Shown: piece by piece, positions 41,878-50,987 of the stretch
How positions within the stretch are numbered: position 1 is the stretch's first letter
Layout of the letters: each line of letters opens with the position of its first letter
DNA from: Brevibacillus_H sp041920465
GTDB taxonomy: Bacteria; Bacillota; Bacilli; Brevibacillales; Brevibacillaceae
Length of the DNA: 64,000 nt
Assembly: GCA_041920465.1 (NCBI GenBank)
Contig: JBHGXW010000049.1
Span: 1-64,000 of the forward strand
Reading direction: 5' to 3'
Notes under the pieces: generated by a model
The model's input: the letters and a program-made list of their open reading frames with translations, nothing else
What the model was told of the DNA's origin: nothing
Databases searched by the model: none
Position numbers and translations under genes: made by a program

Positions 41878-42948
41878 TCACCCCGCCGTTTCTTTGGCGT
41901 GTTGCGCGCGTAATTGGCCACAAGCCGCCGCAATATCACTTCCATGTTCACGCCGTATGGTTACGTTGATTTTATGTTTTTCCAAGATCCGTTTGAAGTT
42001 GAAAATCTCGTCCCGCGGTGTCCGCACATAGTCGCGTTCCGGAACATAGTTGACCGGAATCAGATTGACATGGCACATCATGTCGCCAATCAGCCGGGCC
42101 AATTCCTCCGCATGCTCCGGCTGGTCATTCTGTCCGCCGAACAAGCCGTATTCAAAGGTAATTCGGCGTCCCGTCCTGGCAATATAGTAACGGCATGCCT
42201 CCATCAGTTTGTCTAGCGGGAAGCCGCGGTTGATCGGCATCAGCCTGGTGCGCAGCTCCGTATTGGGAGCATGCAGGGAGATGGCCAGATTCACCTGCCC
42301 GCCCAATTCGGCGAACTCGTAAATCTTAGGAATTATGCCGCTGGTAGAAACCGTGATGTGGCGCTGGCCGATGCAGAGTCCGCGATTATCGTTAATAATG
42401 CGCAGGAACGCGATCAGATTGTCAAAATTCTCGAAAGGCTCGCCAATTCCCATCACAACAACATGACTAGCCCGCTCGCCGTCAGCATCAAGTGCGCGCT
42501 GCGCCATTAATACTTGCGAAACGATTTCGCCAGCCTCCAGATTCCGCTTCAATCCGCCGAGCGTTGAGGCGCAAAAGGTACAGCCAATCCGGCAGCCTAC
42601 CTGTGTTGTGACACAAATGCTGTTGCCGTAATTATGGCGCATGATCACCGTCTCGATGGCGTGCCCGTCGATTAATTGGAAGAGAAACTTCACCGTGCCG
42701 TCAGAGGAAACCTGGCGGGTAATCTCTTTCAACGCATCCATGCGGAAGTGATCAGAAAGCTTTTGTCTGAGATCCTTGGAGAGATTGCTCATCTCTTCAA
42801 AAGCCAGAACCCGTTTCACATACAACCAATCGTAGATTTGCTGCGCGCGAAATGCTTTTTCATTGTTTTCTGTCAGCCAGTCTTTCAGCTGGTCCAGCGT
42901 CAGGCTGTAAATCAACGGTTTGTAACCGGTAACTGTCTCGATTGCCAT
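41878..42948 (-). CDS. rlmN: 23S rRNA (adenine-2503-C2)-methyltransferase RlmN
   Basis: The product is 356 residues from ATG 42948 (AAAGGTGA eight bases upstream). The radical-SAM cluster motif is VGCRIGCTFCASTLGG. The mechanistic cysteines are in CVTTQVGC (near 118) and the late GSDIAAACGQLR. VVMGIGEPFENFDN and ISLHAPNTELRTRLMPINRG are family motifs. It methylates A2503 in the peptidyl-transferase centre and some tRNAs. Confidence 0.97.
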   Translation of the reverse strand: MAIETVTGYKPLIYSLTLDQLKDWLTENNEKAFRAQQIYDWLYVKRVLAFEEMSNLSKDLRQKLSDHFRMDALKEITRQVSSDGTVKFLFQLIDGHAIETVIMRHNYGNSICVTTQVGCRIGCTFCASTLGGLKRNLEAGEIVSQVLMAQRALDADGERASHVVVMGIGEPFENFDNLIAFLRIINDNRGLCIGQRHITVSTSGIIPKIYEFAELGGQVNLAISLHAPNTELRTRLMPINRGFPLDKLMEACRYYIARTGRRITFEYGLFGGQNDQPEHAEELARLIGDMMCHVNLIPVNYVPERDYVRTPRDEIFNFKRILEKHKINVTIRREHGSDIAAACGQLRAQHAKETAG

Positions 42949-43073
42949 ATGTTTCATTCACCTTTATCCATATTTTCCTTGTGCGACTTATCCATCAGTG
43001 TTGACCAATTTGCTCACTATTCTTCATTGTACCCTTTCCCAATCAAAAGGAAAAGAAACGAAGCGCACAAAGT

Positions 43074-43110
43074 ACCCGCTCGGCACAGCAATAGCTTTGT
43101 CCGAGCGGGT
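43074..43110. promoter_or_regulatory. Intergenic hairpin between rsmB and rlmN
   Basis: A perfect 10-bp stem ACCCGCTCGG/CCGAGCGGGT is followed by TTTTCTT on the plus side but by ACTTTG on the transcribed minus side. There is no rightward gene to end. It therefore may mark a partial break in the leftward operon, in the only gap (166 bases) between rpe and coaBC. Confidence 0.5.
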
Positions 43111-43114
43111 TTTC

Positions 43115-44476
43115 TTACGCTTCCTTTCGCCGAATACGCGAAATGAAGAAGCCGTCGCTTGCAAATTGATGCGGCAGGATCTGCACAAACCCCTGATTTT
43201 GAGCCATTAACCGGCTGATCGGCTGTGGCAAGTCATCCGCAAGCGCGGTATCCAATTCAAACTGGGGATGATCTTTACAGAAACGGGTTACAAGCTCTTG
43301 ATTTTCTTCCGGTTCCATCGTACAGGTGCTGTACACCAGAAGACCGCCCGGCTTTAACAGCTTCGATACTTCTGTCAGAAGGCGGTATTGTACGGAAGCA
43401 ATCTCCTGGATATCCTGCGGCTGTTTGTGCCACTTGATGTCAGGCTTGCGGCGAATCACGCCAAACCCGGTGCACGGAGCATCCAGAAGGATTCGGTCAA
43501 ACTGTCCAAGATTATGTTTCGGCAGGTCAGCAGCATCCAAGACAAGCGTGCGGATCATGGTAATCCCCAACCGCTCGGCTGTCTCTTCAATCAAGTCCCG
43601 TTTATGCGGATGCACATCGCAGGCGATGATTTCGCCCTCATTGTTCATCAGTTCGGCAATGTGGGTCGTTTTGCCGCCAGGAGCAGCGCAAGCGTCCAGC
43701 ACGCGCATTCCCGGTTTTGGCTTAAGTGCAGGAGCAACCAGCATGGAGCTTTCATCCTGGATGGTCAGATACCCGTTTTGAAACCAGTCCGTACCAGCCA
43801 TATGCCCCGCAAGCACGATTCCGTCCGGGGATACCAGCGATGGCCGAGCGTCAGGAAACTCTTGCTCAAGCTTGGAGAGCAATTCTTCCCGGCTTGTTTT
43901 GAGTCGGTTGATCCGAACCGAGGAATGCGGCGGCTGGTTGTTCATCCGGCAGATGGCACGTGCCGCTTCTTCTCCATACAGCTTAATCCAACGCTTCACC
44001 AGCCAAACGGGATGCGACTCCTCATAAGCCAATTGCTCCGCTTTATCCCCTTTAGGCAGAGTCGTCCATGTTTCCGGCTGCCTCAGCACATTTCGAAGCA
44101 CACCGTTGACGAGCGAGGAAATCCCCTGATGCCCCTTGCGCTTGGCGATCTCCACCGCTTCGTGTACGATAGCCCTGTCCGGCACCCGATCAAGAAAACG
44201 AATCTGGTACAGACTCATCCGAAGCAGATTAAGCACCCAGGGCTGCAGCTTTTTGGTGCCGCCCTTGACGAATCGCGAAATAACCGTATCCAGCATCAGA
44301 CGCCGTTGGATCGTTCCGTAAACCAATTCGGTAATGAGTCGGGTGTCCAACGGGTTCGCGTCAAATTGAGCCAGTCCCTTTTTCAATTCCAGATTACTGT
44401 AGGAATGATGTTCATCGACACGTGTCAAAATTTCCAGAGCAACTTCACGCGCACCCGCTTTTTTTGTCCTTGTCAC
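43115..44476 (-). CDS. rsmB: 16S rRNA (cytosine-967-C5)-methyltransferase RsmB
   Basis: The product is 453 residues from GTG 44476, which overlaps the fmt stop by four bases. The N-terminal NusB-like domain (residues 1-140) has ALEILTRVDEHHSYSNLEL. The SAM-binding motif is VLDACAAPGGKTTHIAEL. RILLDAPCTGFGVIRRKPD and LVYSTCTMEPEENQ supply the two catalytic cysteines. It methylates C967 of 16S rRNA. Confidence 0.96.
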   Translation of the reverse strand: MTRTKKAGAREVALEILTRVDEHHSYSNLELKKGLAQFDANPLDTRLITELVYGTIQRRLMLDTVISRFVKGGTKKLQPWVLNLLRMSLYQIRFLDRVPDRAIVHEAVEIAKRKGHQGISSLVNGVLRNVLRQPETWTTLPKGDKAEQLAYEESHPVWLVKRWIKLYGEEAARAICRMNNQPPHSSVRINRLKTSREELLSKLEQEFPDARPSLVSPDGIVLAGHMAGTDWFQNGYLTIQDESSMLVAPALKPKPGMRVLDACAAPGGKTTHIAELMNNEGEIIACDVHPHKRDLIEETAERLGITMIRTLVLDAADLPKHNLGQFDRILLDAPCTGFGVIRRKPDIKWHKQPQDIQEIASVQYRLLTEVSKLLKPGGLLVYSTCTMEPEENQELVTRFCKDHPQFELDTALADDLPQPISRLMAQNQGFVQILPHQFASDGFFISRIRRKEA

Positions 44477-45435
44477 GCCAAAACGTCTCCCAACTTGGAA
44501 CCGACTTGAACCGATGCCCCCGCGCCTTTCAGGAAGTCAGCCATGCTCATGCGTTTTTTGCCCTCCGGCTGAAGCTCGGTAATTTTTACACTTCCCTGTC
44601 CGCAGGCGATGATCAGACCATCCGCCTCGAGTTTCATGATGGTGCCCGGTTCACCTACAGGATCTTGCAGTGAAATTTTCTCCACCCACCAGATTTTCCA
44701 TACCTTTCCTTCATACGTGGTATAGGCAACCGGCCAAGGATGAAGTCCGCGCACCTGATTGTATATCTTTTCAGCCGACAGGCTCCAGTCGATCCGCTCT
44801 TCCTGCCGCTTGATGTTGGGCGCAAAGGTTGCTTCCGCATGATTTTGCGGGATCGGCTCAATCTCGCCGGCCAAAAGCTTCGGCAGTGTTTCCACCAGAA
44901 GTCGGGCCCCTGCTTCCGCCAGCTTGTCAAACAAGGTGCCGGCGGTATCCCGTTCTTCAATCGGCACAACCACTTTGGAAATCATATCTCCCGCATCAAG
45001 CGCCTCCACCATGTACATGATGGTAACCCCTGATTCTTTTTCGCCCTCGATGATGCACTTATGTATCGGAGCTCCTCCTCTGTATTTGGGCAAAAGGGAA
45101 GCATGCACGTTGATGCAGCCGTATCGTGGAGCGTCCAACAGCTCTTTGGGCAAAATTTGTCCGTAAGCCGCCGTCACAATCAAATCCGGCTTCGTCTCGG
45201 CGAGAATCTGGTCAAGCGCGTCGCTTTGGCGGATTTTTTCCGGCTGATAAACGGGAAGGCCATGCCGCATCGCCGCTTCCTTGACTGGCGGAGGCGTCAG
45301 GATTTTCTTGCGTCCCACAGGGCGATCAGGCTGTGTCACGACAGCTACGACCTGATACCCTGCCGAGATGAGGGCTTCCAGATTTCGCACGGCAAAATCA
45401 GGCGTTCCCATGAACAAAATCCGTACGTCGTTCAC
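44473..45435 (-). CDS. fmt: Methionyl-tRNA formyltransferase
   Basis: The product is 320 residues from GTG 45435, with its ribosome site inside the def end. Motifs are ILFMGTPDFAVRNLEAL, YGQILPKELLDAPRYGCINV, HASLLPKYRGGAPIHKCIIE (catalytic His) and ALDAGDMI. The C-terminal OB fold is present (WPVAYTTYEGKVWKIWW). It formylates initiator tRNA, before Def removes the formyl group. Confidence 0.97.
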   Translation of the reverse strand: MNDVRILFMGTPDFAVRNLEALISAGYQVVAVVTQPDRPVGRKKILTPPPVKEAAMRHGLPVYQPEKIRQSDALDQILAETKPDLIVTAAYGQILPKELLDAPRYGCINVHASLLPKYRGGAPIHKCIIEGEKESGVTIMYMVEALDAGDMISKVVVPIEERDTAGTLFDKLAEAGARLLVETLPKLLAGEIEPIPQNHAEATFAPNIKRQEERIDWSLSAEKIYNQVRGLHPWPVAYTTYEGKVWKIWWVEKISLQDPVGEPGTIMKLEADGLIIACGQGSVKITELQPEGKKRMSMADFLKGAGASVQVGSKLGDVLA

Positions 45436-45437
45436 GC

Positions 45438-45914
45438 TTACTCTCCTTCCTCACCCGGTTTGATCGGATAGACGCGGTCAGCCACATCAATGAACAATAC
45501 GCCGTTCAAATGATCGATTTCGTGTTGGGCGCAGCGGGACAAAAGGTCTTCCGCTTCCAGTTCAAACACATTGCCGTTGCGGTCCTGCCCGCGCAGACGA
45601 ACCCACTTGTGGCGGCGAACGTCACCGCGCAGCCCCGGAATACTTAAACAGCCTTCTGGATAGTCGAATTGCTCGCCTTTGAATTCAATGATCTCCGGAT
45701 TCACCATCTCGATCAATCCGTCACCGCAATCCATCACAATGACACGCTTCAAAATCCCCACCTGCGGAGCAGCCAGACCTACTCCGTCCGCATCATACAT
45801 CGTGTCGGCCATATCGTCCAACAGCTTGTGCAGATTGGCGTTGAACTTGGTTACTTCCTTAGCCTTTTCCCGTAAAACCGGGTCCGGATGTTTCACAATC
45901 GTACGAATCGCCAT
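45438..45914 (-). CDS. def: Peptide deformylase
   Basis: The product is 158 residues with all three metal-site motifs: DGVGLAAPQVGI, EGCLSIPGLRG (Cys ligand) and CAQHEIDHLNG (two His, catalytic Glu). The short type 1 form, as DefA. It is preceded by AGGAGGATTGG and ends two bases before the fmt start. Confidence 0.97.
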   Translation of the reverse strand: MAIRTIVKHPDPVLREKAKEVTKFNANLHKLLDDMADTMYDADGVGLAAPQVGILKRVIVMDCGDGLIEMVNPEIIEFKGEQFDYPEGCLSIPGLRGDVRRHKWVRLRGQDRNGNVFELEAEDLLSRCAQHEIDHLNGVLFIDVADRVYPIKPGEEGE

Positions 45915-45926
45915 ATTCCAATCCTC

Positions 45927-48380
45927 CTATAAAAGCACCTGGGGGTCGATATCGATCGTCACCTGCACCTGATGCTGTTTCATCTCTTCTTCAAAATGGG
46001 CCGTTGTTTGCGCCAAAAGATCGGCCAGTTTCGGCTCATCACGATATTTTAGCATGAGTTGAAACCGAAATCTATCTTTGATCCGCGAAATCGGAGAGGC
46101 AACCGGCCCTAAAAGCTGGGTCGTCGGCGCAATCCGGGTGCGCAGGTATTTGGCGTATTGCTCTGCCGAACGGATAACCATCGGCACCTCTTCATGCGAG
46201 AAGGTAATCAGCACCAAGCGGTAGTAAGGCGGATACCCCGTTACTTTACGATAACGCATTTCCTCCAGAAAAAATGCTTCGTAATCGTGCCTGGTGGCGT
46301 GCTGGATGCTGTAATGTTCCGGTGAGTACGTCTGGATCAGGACATCGCCTTTCAGATCGTGCCGCCCAGCACGTCCGCCCACCTGGGTTAGCAGTTGGAA
46401 GGTCTTCTCCGCAGCCCGAAAATCGGGAAGGTGCAGCGATGTATCGGCGGCAATCACACCGACAAGCGTTACACGGGGGAAATCAAGCCCTTTGGCAATC
46501 ATCTGCGTGCCGAGCAAGATATCTCCCTGCCCCGTGCGAAACTTGGTTAACAGCTCCTCGTGCGCCCCTTTGCGGGAGGTCGTATCCACATCCATGCGAA
46601 TCACCCGCACTCCCGGAAACAGCCTGGCCAGTTCTTCTTCAATCTTTTGCGTTCCCGTTCCGAAAAAGCGGATGTGCTCGCTTTGGCATTCCGGACAATG
46701 ACGCGGCTGCGCTGTCGCATACCCGCAGTAATGGCAGCGGGCCGTATGGTTGGTGCGGTGGTAGGTGAGCGAAATCTCGCAATGCGGGCAGCTTAGTGTG
46801 TAGCCGCAGGAACGGCACATGACGAAGGTAGCGTATCCCCGGCGGTTTAAGAATAAAACAATTTGTTCCTTTTTCTCCAGGCGATCTTCAATCAGGCGGT
46901 ACAGCTCGCGGCTAAACATGGAGCGGTTATCCGATCTCAGCTCTTCCCGCATATCCACCACCTGAACGCGAGGCAGGGCACGTCCTCCCACCCGTTCTTT
47001 CATCGTCAAAAGCTGATAGCGTCCGCGGGAGGCAAGCGCATACGTCTCAAGCGCGGGTGTCGCACTGCCCAGGATGAGCACTGCCTGATTTTCCCTGGCC
47101 CGCCACATGGCCACATCTCTCGCGTGGTAGCGAGGGGTCTCCTCCTGTTTATAGGAAGTCTCGTGCTCCTCGTCGATGACGATAAGTCCCAGATTGCGAA
47201 ACGGCGCAAAAATGGCGGAACGCGCACCAACAACCAGTTTCACTTGACACCGCTGGATTTTGCGCCATTCGTCATAGCGTTCCCCTTGGGACAAAGCGCT
47301 GTGCAGCACAGCGACCCGCTCACCGAAGCGTCCTTTTAACCGTTCCACCATCTGCGGGGTAAGCGAGATTTCCGGCACGAGCAGAATCGCTTCCTTCCCC
47401 TGGGATAAGGTTTGTTCAATCGCTTCCATATACACTTCCGTCTTGCCGCTGCCCGTCACCCCGTGCAGGAGAAACGATGCAAAAACGTGCGATTGAATGG
47501 CCTGAAGAATTGGCGTTAACGCCTTTTGTTGTTCGTCGGTAAAGGGGGGTTTGGGCCCTGCCGCAAAATGGCGGTCAGCGTAAGGATCTCTTAGCACTTC
47601 CCGTTCCATTTGCTTCACCCAGCCCTTTTGGATGAGAGTGCTAACCGTGCTGCGGGTAATCTGCAGCTCTTCCAAAACTCTTTTTTGCGGCAACGGCTGT
47701 TGCGCTTGATAAAGCAGGGTAAGCACCTGCTTCATGCGCTCGGAACGGGCGGGGAGCGTCTCGATCAGCTCCAGCGCCTGCTCGGGGCGAATGGCTAATG
47801 CAAGATACGTCTCTTTTTTGCGGGTAACCCTGTCTTTTACCTGGTATTCGTAGCTGAGCCAACCGGCCTTGATCCAACCGGAAACAAGCGGCAGCTCATC
47901 GGAAAAACGCTTCTGCACCTCGCCAATTGGCAAAGGGCCTTGTCTCTTTAAATGGGTAAGCAAGGGCGATCGCTGCACGATTCGTCCGTCTAATTCATCA
48001 GCCAGGCAAAGATATTTCTGGGTCTTGCTGCGGAGCACCGCCGGAATCATCGACTGCAAAGCCATGACCCATGGGCACAGGTATTGTTTGCCCATCCACT
48101 CGGCCAGTCTGATTAACTCAGGGGTAAGCGGAGCCAGGTCATCCATTACTTCCAATATCGGTTTTAAAGCAGGCGCTTTGCCGTCATGATTCTCGGACCC
48201 GGCTTGTTCGCTTTCGTACAAACCAACCACATACCCCTGCAATTTGCGCGGCCCGAATGGAACAACAACGCGGCTGCCTACTTCGAGCAAGGGCAAATGC
48301 CAGTCAGGGACAAGATAGTCAAACGGACGGTTCATTCTGGATGCCGGCACATCCACAATCACTTGGGCAATCATGCTCAT
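45927..48380 (-). CDS. priA: Primosomal protein N' (replication restart helicase PriA)
   Basis: The product is 817 residues from ATG 48380, which overlaps the coaBC stop (ATGA); the long upstream extension of the open frame is coaBC in another frame. The N-terminal 3'-DNA-binding domain begins AQVIVDVPASRMNRPFDYLV. Helicase motifs are LLHGVTGSGKTEVYMEAI and IVIDEEHETSYKQEETPRYH. The zinc-binding insert has eight cysteines (CRSCGYTLSCPHCE then CHYCGYATAQPRHCPEC). It reloads the replisome at broken forks. Confidence 0.97.
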   Translation of the reverse strand: MSMIAQVIVDVPASRMNRPFDYLVPDWHLPLLEVGSRVVVPFGPRKLQGYVVGLYESEQAGSENHDGKAPALKPILEVMDDLAPLTPELIRLAEWMGKQYLCPWVMALQSMIPAVLRSKTQKYLCLADELDGRIVQRSPLLTHLKRQGPLPIGEVQKRFSDELPLVSGWIKAGWLSYEYQVKDRVTRKKETYLALAIRPEQALELIETLPARSERMKQVLTLLYQAQQPLPQKRVLEELQITRSTVSTLIQKGWVKQMEREVLRDPYADRHFAAGPKPPFTDEQQKALTPILQAIQSHVFASFLLHGVTGSGKTEVYMEAIEQTLSQGKEAILLVPEISLTPQMVERLKGRFGERVAVLHSALSQGERYDEWRKIQRCQVKLVVGARSAIFAPFRNLGLIVIDEEHETSYKQEETPRYHARDVAMWRARENQAVLILGSATPALETYALASRGRYQLLTMKERVGGRALPRVQVVDMREELRSDNRSMFSRELYRLIEDRLEKKEQIVLFLNRRGYATFVMCRSCGYTLSCPHCEISLTYHRTNHTARCHYCGYATAQPRHCPECQSEHIRFFGTGTQKIEEELARLFPGVRVIRMDVDTTSRKGAHEELLTKFRTGQGDILLGTQMIAKGLDFPRVTLVGVIAADTSLHLPDFRAAEKTFQLLTQVGGRAGRHDLKGDVLIQTYSPEHYSIQHATRHDYEAFFLEEMRYRKVTGYPPYYRLVLITFSHEEVPMVIRSAEQYAKYLRTRIAPTTQLLGPVASPISRIKDRFRFQLMLKYRDEPKLADLLAQTTAHFEEEMKQHQVQVTIDIDPQVLL

Positions 48381-49702
48381 CGCGTCTCTCGGGCACAAAT
48401 ACCCGCAGATTTGTGGACGATCGTATCGAGTATTTGATCCGCCACTTCTCTTTTGCTCATTTTCGGCAAATGGATTTGTTCCCCGTCTTTGGTATACATC
48501 GTCACAATGTTGGTGTCGCTGCCCATTCCTGCCCCTTCTGTCAGCACATTGTTGCCCACGATCATGTCGCACTTTTTGCGGGTTAATTTATCCATGGCGT
48601 ATTGGGACAAATCTTGGGTCTCGGCCGCAAATCCGACAATAAACTGCCGTGCGGTTCTCTTTTGCCCGATTGTCTGTAAAATGTCAGGCGCTTTCTCCAA
48701 TTTAAGTGTAAGGCCTTCCCCTGATTTCTTCATTTTATGCTGATGGGTCAGCTTGGGACGGTAATCGGAGACGGCTGCCGCTTTGATCACAATATCTGCC
48801 GCTGGCAGCGCTTCCATGACGGCATCAAACATCTCCTGCACCGATTCAACCGAGACGAAGCTGACTCCCTCCGGTTTCGGCAACGCTGTCGGGCCGCTGA
48901 TCAGTGTCACGATTGCCCCGCGGTCTCTGGCGGCTTCAGCGATTGCATATCCCATCTTGCCGGTAGAGTGGTTGGAGATATAGCGTACCGGATCGATTTT
49001 TTCCCGAGTCGGACCGGCCGTCACAAGCACATGTTTTCCAGCCAAATCCTGTTTCGCCGTACCGTAAGATGTACCCGGTGCCGCTTCTGGTGTTTGTCCT
49101 GGCTGAGGAGCGTGTAATTCGTGTGCTGAATGTGCTTGTCCCTCGGAACCTTGCTCTGCGAAGAAGCGCGTCACGATTTCAACAATTCTCTCCGGTTCCT
49201 CAAGACGGCCTTTGCCGACCCAGCCACAGGCAAGCAGTCCTTCGCCCGGTTCAATGAAACGATACCCGAAACCCGCCAGCCGCTCCATATTGGCACGAAC
49301 CGCCGGATGCTGATACATGTTTACATTCATGGCCGGCGCGATCATTACCGGAGCCTTGGTCGCAAGCAGTGTGGTCGACAGCATATCATCAGCGATTCCG
49401 TTGGCCAGCTTGCCGATCAGATTGGCGGTAGCCGGTGCGACAATCACCAGATCTGCCTTATCGGCCAGATCGATATGGGAGATTACTTTGGCATCTGGTT
49501 CATAAAATGTGTCTGTATAGACTGGATTGTGTGATAAAGCCTGGAATGTGAGCGGCTGAACAAACTTCTGCGCCGATTCCGTCATCATCACATAAACCTG
49601 GGCACCTGCTTGTGTCAGCTTGCTGGTGAGCGCCGCCGCTTTATAGGCGGCAATTCCCCCCGTTACTCCCAGCAAGATCGTTTTATTTTGCAACGGCTGC
49701 AT
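48377..49702 (-). CDS. coaBC: Phosphopantothenoylcysteine decarboxylase / phosphopantothenate-cysteine ligase
   Basis: The product is 441 residues. CoaC (1-190) has LLGVTGGIAAYKAAAL, VIVAPATANLIGKLANG and PVMIAPAMNVNMYQHPAV; CoaB (from about 220) has VLVTAGPTREKIDPVRYISN and HSTGKMGYAIAEAARDRGA. The two steps make 4'-phosphopantetheine for CoA. The linker between the halves (residues 180-215) is unusually long and low in complexity. A terminator separates it from rpoZ upstream, so it needs either read-through or its own promoter. Confidence 0.96.
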   Translation of the reverse strand: MQPLQNKTILLGVTGGIAAYKAAALTSKLTQAGAQVYVMMTESAQKFVQPLTFQALSHNPVYTDTFYEPDAKVISHIDLADKADLVIVAPATANLIGKLANGIADDMLSTTLLATKAPVMIAPAMNVNMYQHPAVRANMERLAGFGYRFIEPGEGLLACGWVGKGRLEEPERIVEIVTRFFAEQGSEGQAHSAHELHAPQPGQTPEAAPGTSYGTAKQDLAGKHVLVTAGPTREKIDPVRYISNHSTGKMGYAIAEAARDRGAIVTLISGPTALPKPEGVSFVSVESVQEMFDAVMEALPAADIVIKAAAVSDYRPKLTHQHKMKKSGEGLTLKLEKAPDILQTIGQKRTARQFIVGFAAETQDLSQYAMDKLTRKKCDMIVGNNVLTEGAGMGSDTNIVTMYTKDGEQIHLPKMSKREVADQILDTIVHKSAGICARETR

Positions 49703-49814
49703 TCACATACTCTCCTTTCTTCACCCGCCCGGCTTGAATCCCGGCAAATAACGCCTCATCTCCAAACGCCTCGTCCTGCGCATCGCTTATGCCGTGCCGG
49801 GTGGGGCCACAAAC
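49683..49814 (-). other. Possible coding remnant overlapping the coaBC start
   Basis: On the minus strand, between TAA at 49815 and TAA at 49683, the frame reads GPTRHGISDAQDEAFGDEAL then FAGIQAGRVKKGEYVNAAVA. It appears protein-like, but no ATG, GTG or TTG is placed to start it. It overlaps the coaBC start by 20 bases, an arrangement seen with coupled genes. It may be a truncated small gene, or a leader with a lost start. No family is recognised. Confidence 0.3.
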
Positions 49815-49828
49815 TTATCCTAATATAG

Positions 49829-49855
49829 GAAAAAACAACCTGCGAGAGGTTGTTT
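49829..49855 (-). terminator. Terminator after rpoZ
   Basis: AACAACCT/AGGTTGTT (8 bp, five-base loop) is followed on the minus side by TTTTCC; the stem begins within one base of the rpoZ stop. It should limit read-through from yicC-remA-gmk-rpoZ into coaBC. Confidence 0.8.
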
Positions 49856-50060
49856 ACTTTTTCAGATCATTATTCTCGAAAACGATTTTTTCGGAAATCA
49901 ACTCTTCCAGTGCCTGACCTACATATTTGCGGGAAAGCGGTTTTGTAACCTGCAGATCGTTGTTTTCGCGCAATTGGCGGGCGCGTTTGGAAGCAACGGT
50001 AACCAGAATGTATTTAGACTCTACTTTACCCGTTAATTTATCAATGGATGGAAACAACAT
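49854..50060 (-). CDS. rpoZ: DNA-directed RNA polymerase omega subunit
   Basis: The product is 68 residues from ATG 50060 (GGAGG nine bases upstream; an earlier in-frame ATG lies in the gmk end). It begins LFPSIDKLTGKVESKYILVT and continues VASKRARQLRENN, the omega signature, with KYVGQALEELISEKI at the end. It helps fold the beta' subunit. It lies five bases after gmk. Confidence 0.96.
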   Translation of the reverse strand: MLFPSIDKLTGKVESKYILVTVASKRARQLRENNDLQVTKPLSRKYVGQALEELISEKIVFENNDLKK

Positions 50061-50065
50061 AGTAC

Positions 50066-50680
50066 CTAATCCTCCTTCAACCATCTGCGGTATTTATCGA
50101 TTTGGCGGTCTTTTTTCAGGTGTTCCGCCTTGATTATGGCGTCGATCCTGTCACAAGCAGAATCAATTACGTCATTGACGACTACATAATCATACTTATC
50201 CATCAATTCTATTTCGTGCCTTGCCATTTCCATACGTTTTCGGATGGTTTCTTCATTCTCCGTTCCTCGGCCGACAATCCGGTTTTGCAGCTCGGCCAAG
50301 TCAGGCGGAGCCAGAAAGATGAATATGCCTTGAGGAAATTTTTGTTTCACCTGCAGAGCGCCCTGAACCTCGATCTCCAGGATGACATCATGACCGTTTT
50401 CAATCGTCTCTTCGACAAATCGGCGAGGCGTCCCGTAGTAGTTGCCTACGTATTCCGCCCATTCCAAGAGTTCGTCCTGTTCAATCATCTGCTGAAACTC
50501 TTGTTTCGATTTGAAAAAATAATTAACGCCATTCACTTCACCTTCACGCGGAGCACGGGTGGTGGCGGATACCGAGTATACCAGCTCAGGCAATTTCTGG
50601 AGCAGTGCTTTGCAAACCGTCCCTTTTCCTACACCCGAAGGTCCCGAGAGAACCAGAAGCAGGCCTTTTTCATTCCCCAT
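50066..50680 (-). CDS. gmk: Guanylate kinase
   Basis: The product is 204 residues. P-loop is LVLSGPSGVGKGTVC, followed by the GMP-binding SVSATTRAPREGEVNGVNYF and EWAEYVGNYYGTP. It phosphorylates GMP to GDP; in Bacillales this enzyme is a target of (p)ppGpp. AGGAGATGAATTT precedes ATG 50680. It sits between remA and rpoZ as in B. subtilis. Confidence 0.97.
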   Translation of the reverse strand: MGNEKGLLLVLSGPSGVGKGTVCKALLQKLPELVYSVSATTRAPREGEVNGVNYFFKSKQEFQQMIEQDELLEWAEYVGNYYGTPRRFVEETIENGHDVILEIEVQGALQVKQKFPQGIFIFLAPPDLAELQNRIVGRGTENEETIRKRMEMARHEIELMDKYDYVVVNDVIDSACDRIDAIIKAEHLKKDRQIDKYRRWLKED

Positions 50681-50701
50681 GATGCAAATTCATCTCCTAC
50701 T

Positions 50702-50962
50702 CTATTCATCAGACTCATCGTCTTTATTGGTTAAACGCTGCGCAACGGTTTCCGGTTGAACGGCCGACAAAATGACATGGTCGCTGTCCGTGATGATAAC
50801 CGCGCGAGTGCGACGGCCATATGTGGCATCAACAAGCATGCTGCGGTCGCGGGCTTCCTGGATAATCCGTTTGATTGGCGCCGATTCTGGACTTACAATA
50901 GAAATAATCCGGTTGGCGTTGACGATATTGCCAAACCCGATATTAATCAGTTTGATCGCCAT
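50702..50962 (-). CDS. remA: Extracellular matrix regulator RemA (DUF370)
   Basis: The product is 86 residues, beginning AIKLINIGFGNIVNANRIIS and continuing RIIQEARDRSMLVDATYGRR and TRAVIITDSDHVILSA. This is the RemA/YlzA family. In B. subtilis it is an octameric DNA-binding activator of biofilm matrix and osmoprotection operons. GGAGGGGG lies before ATG 50962. Order yicC-remA-gmk is conserved. Confidence 0.96.
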   Translation of the reverse strand: MAIKLINIGFGNIVNANRIISIVSPESAPIKRIIQEARDRSMLVDATYGRRTRAVIITDSDHVILSAVQPETVAQRLTNKDDESDE

Positions 50963-50987
50963 CGTGTAAGCCCCCTCCTTTCTTTCC

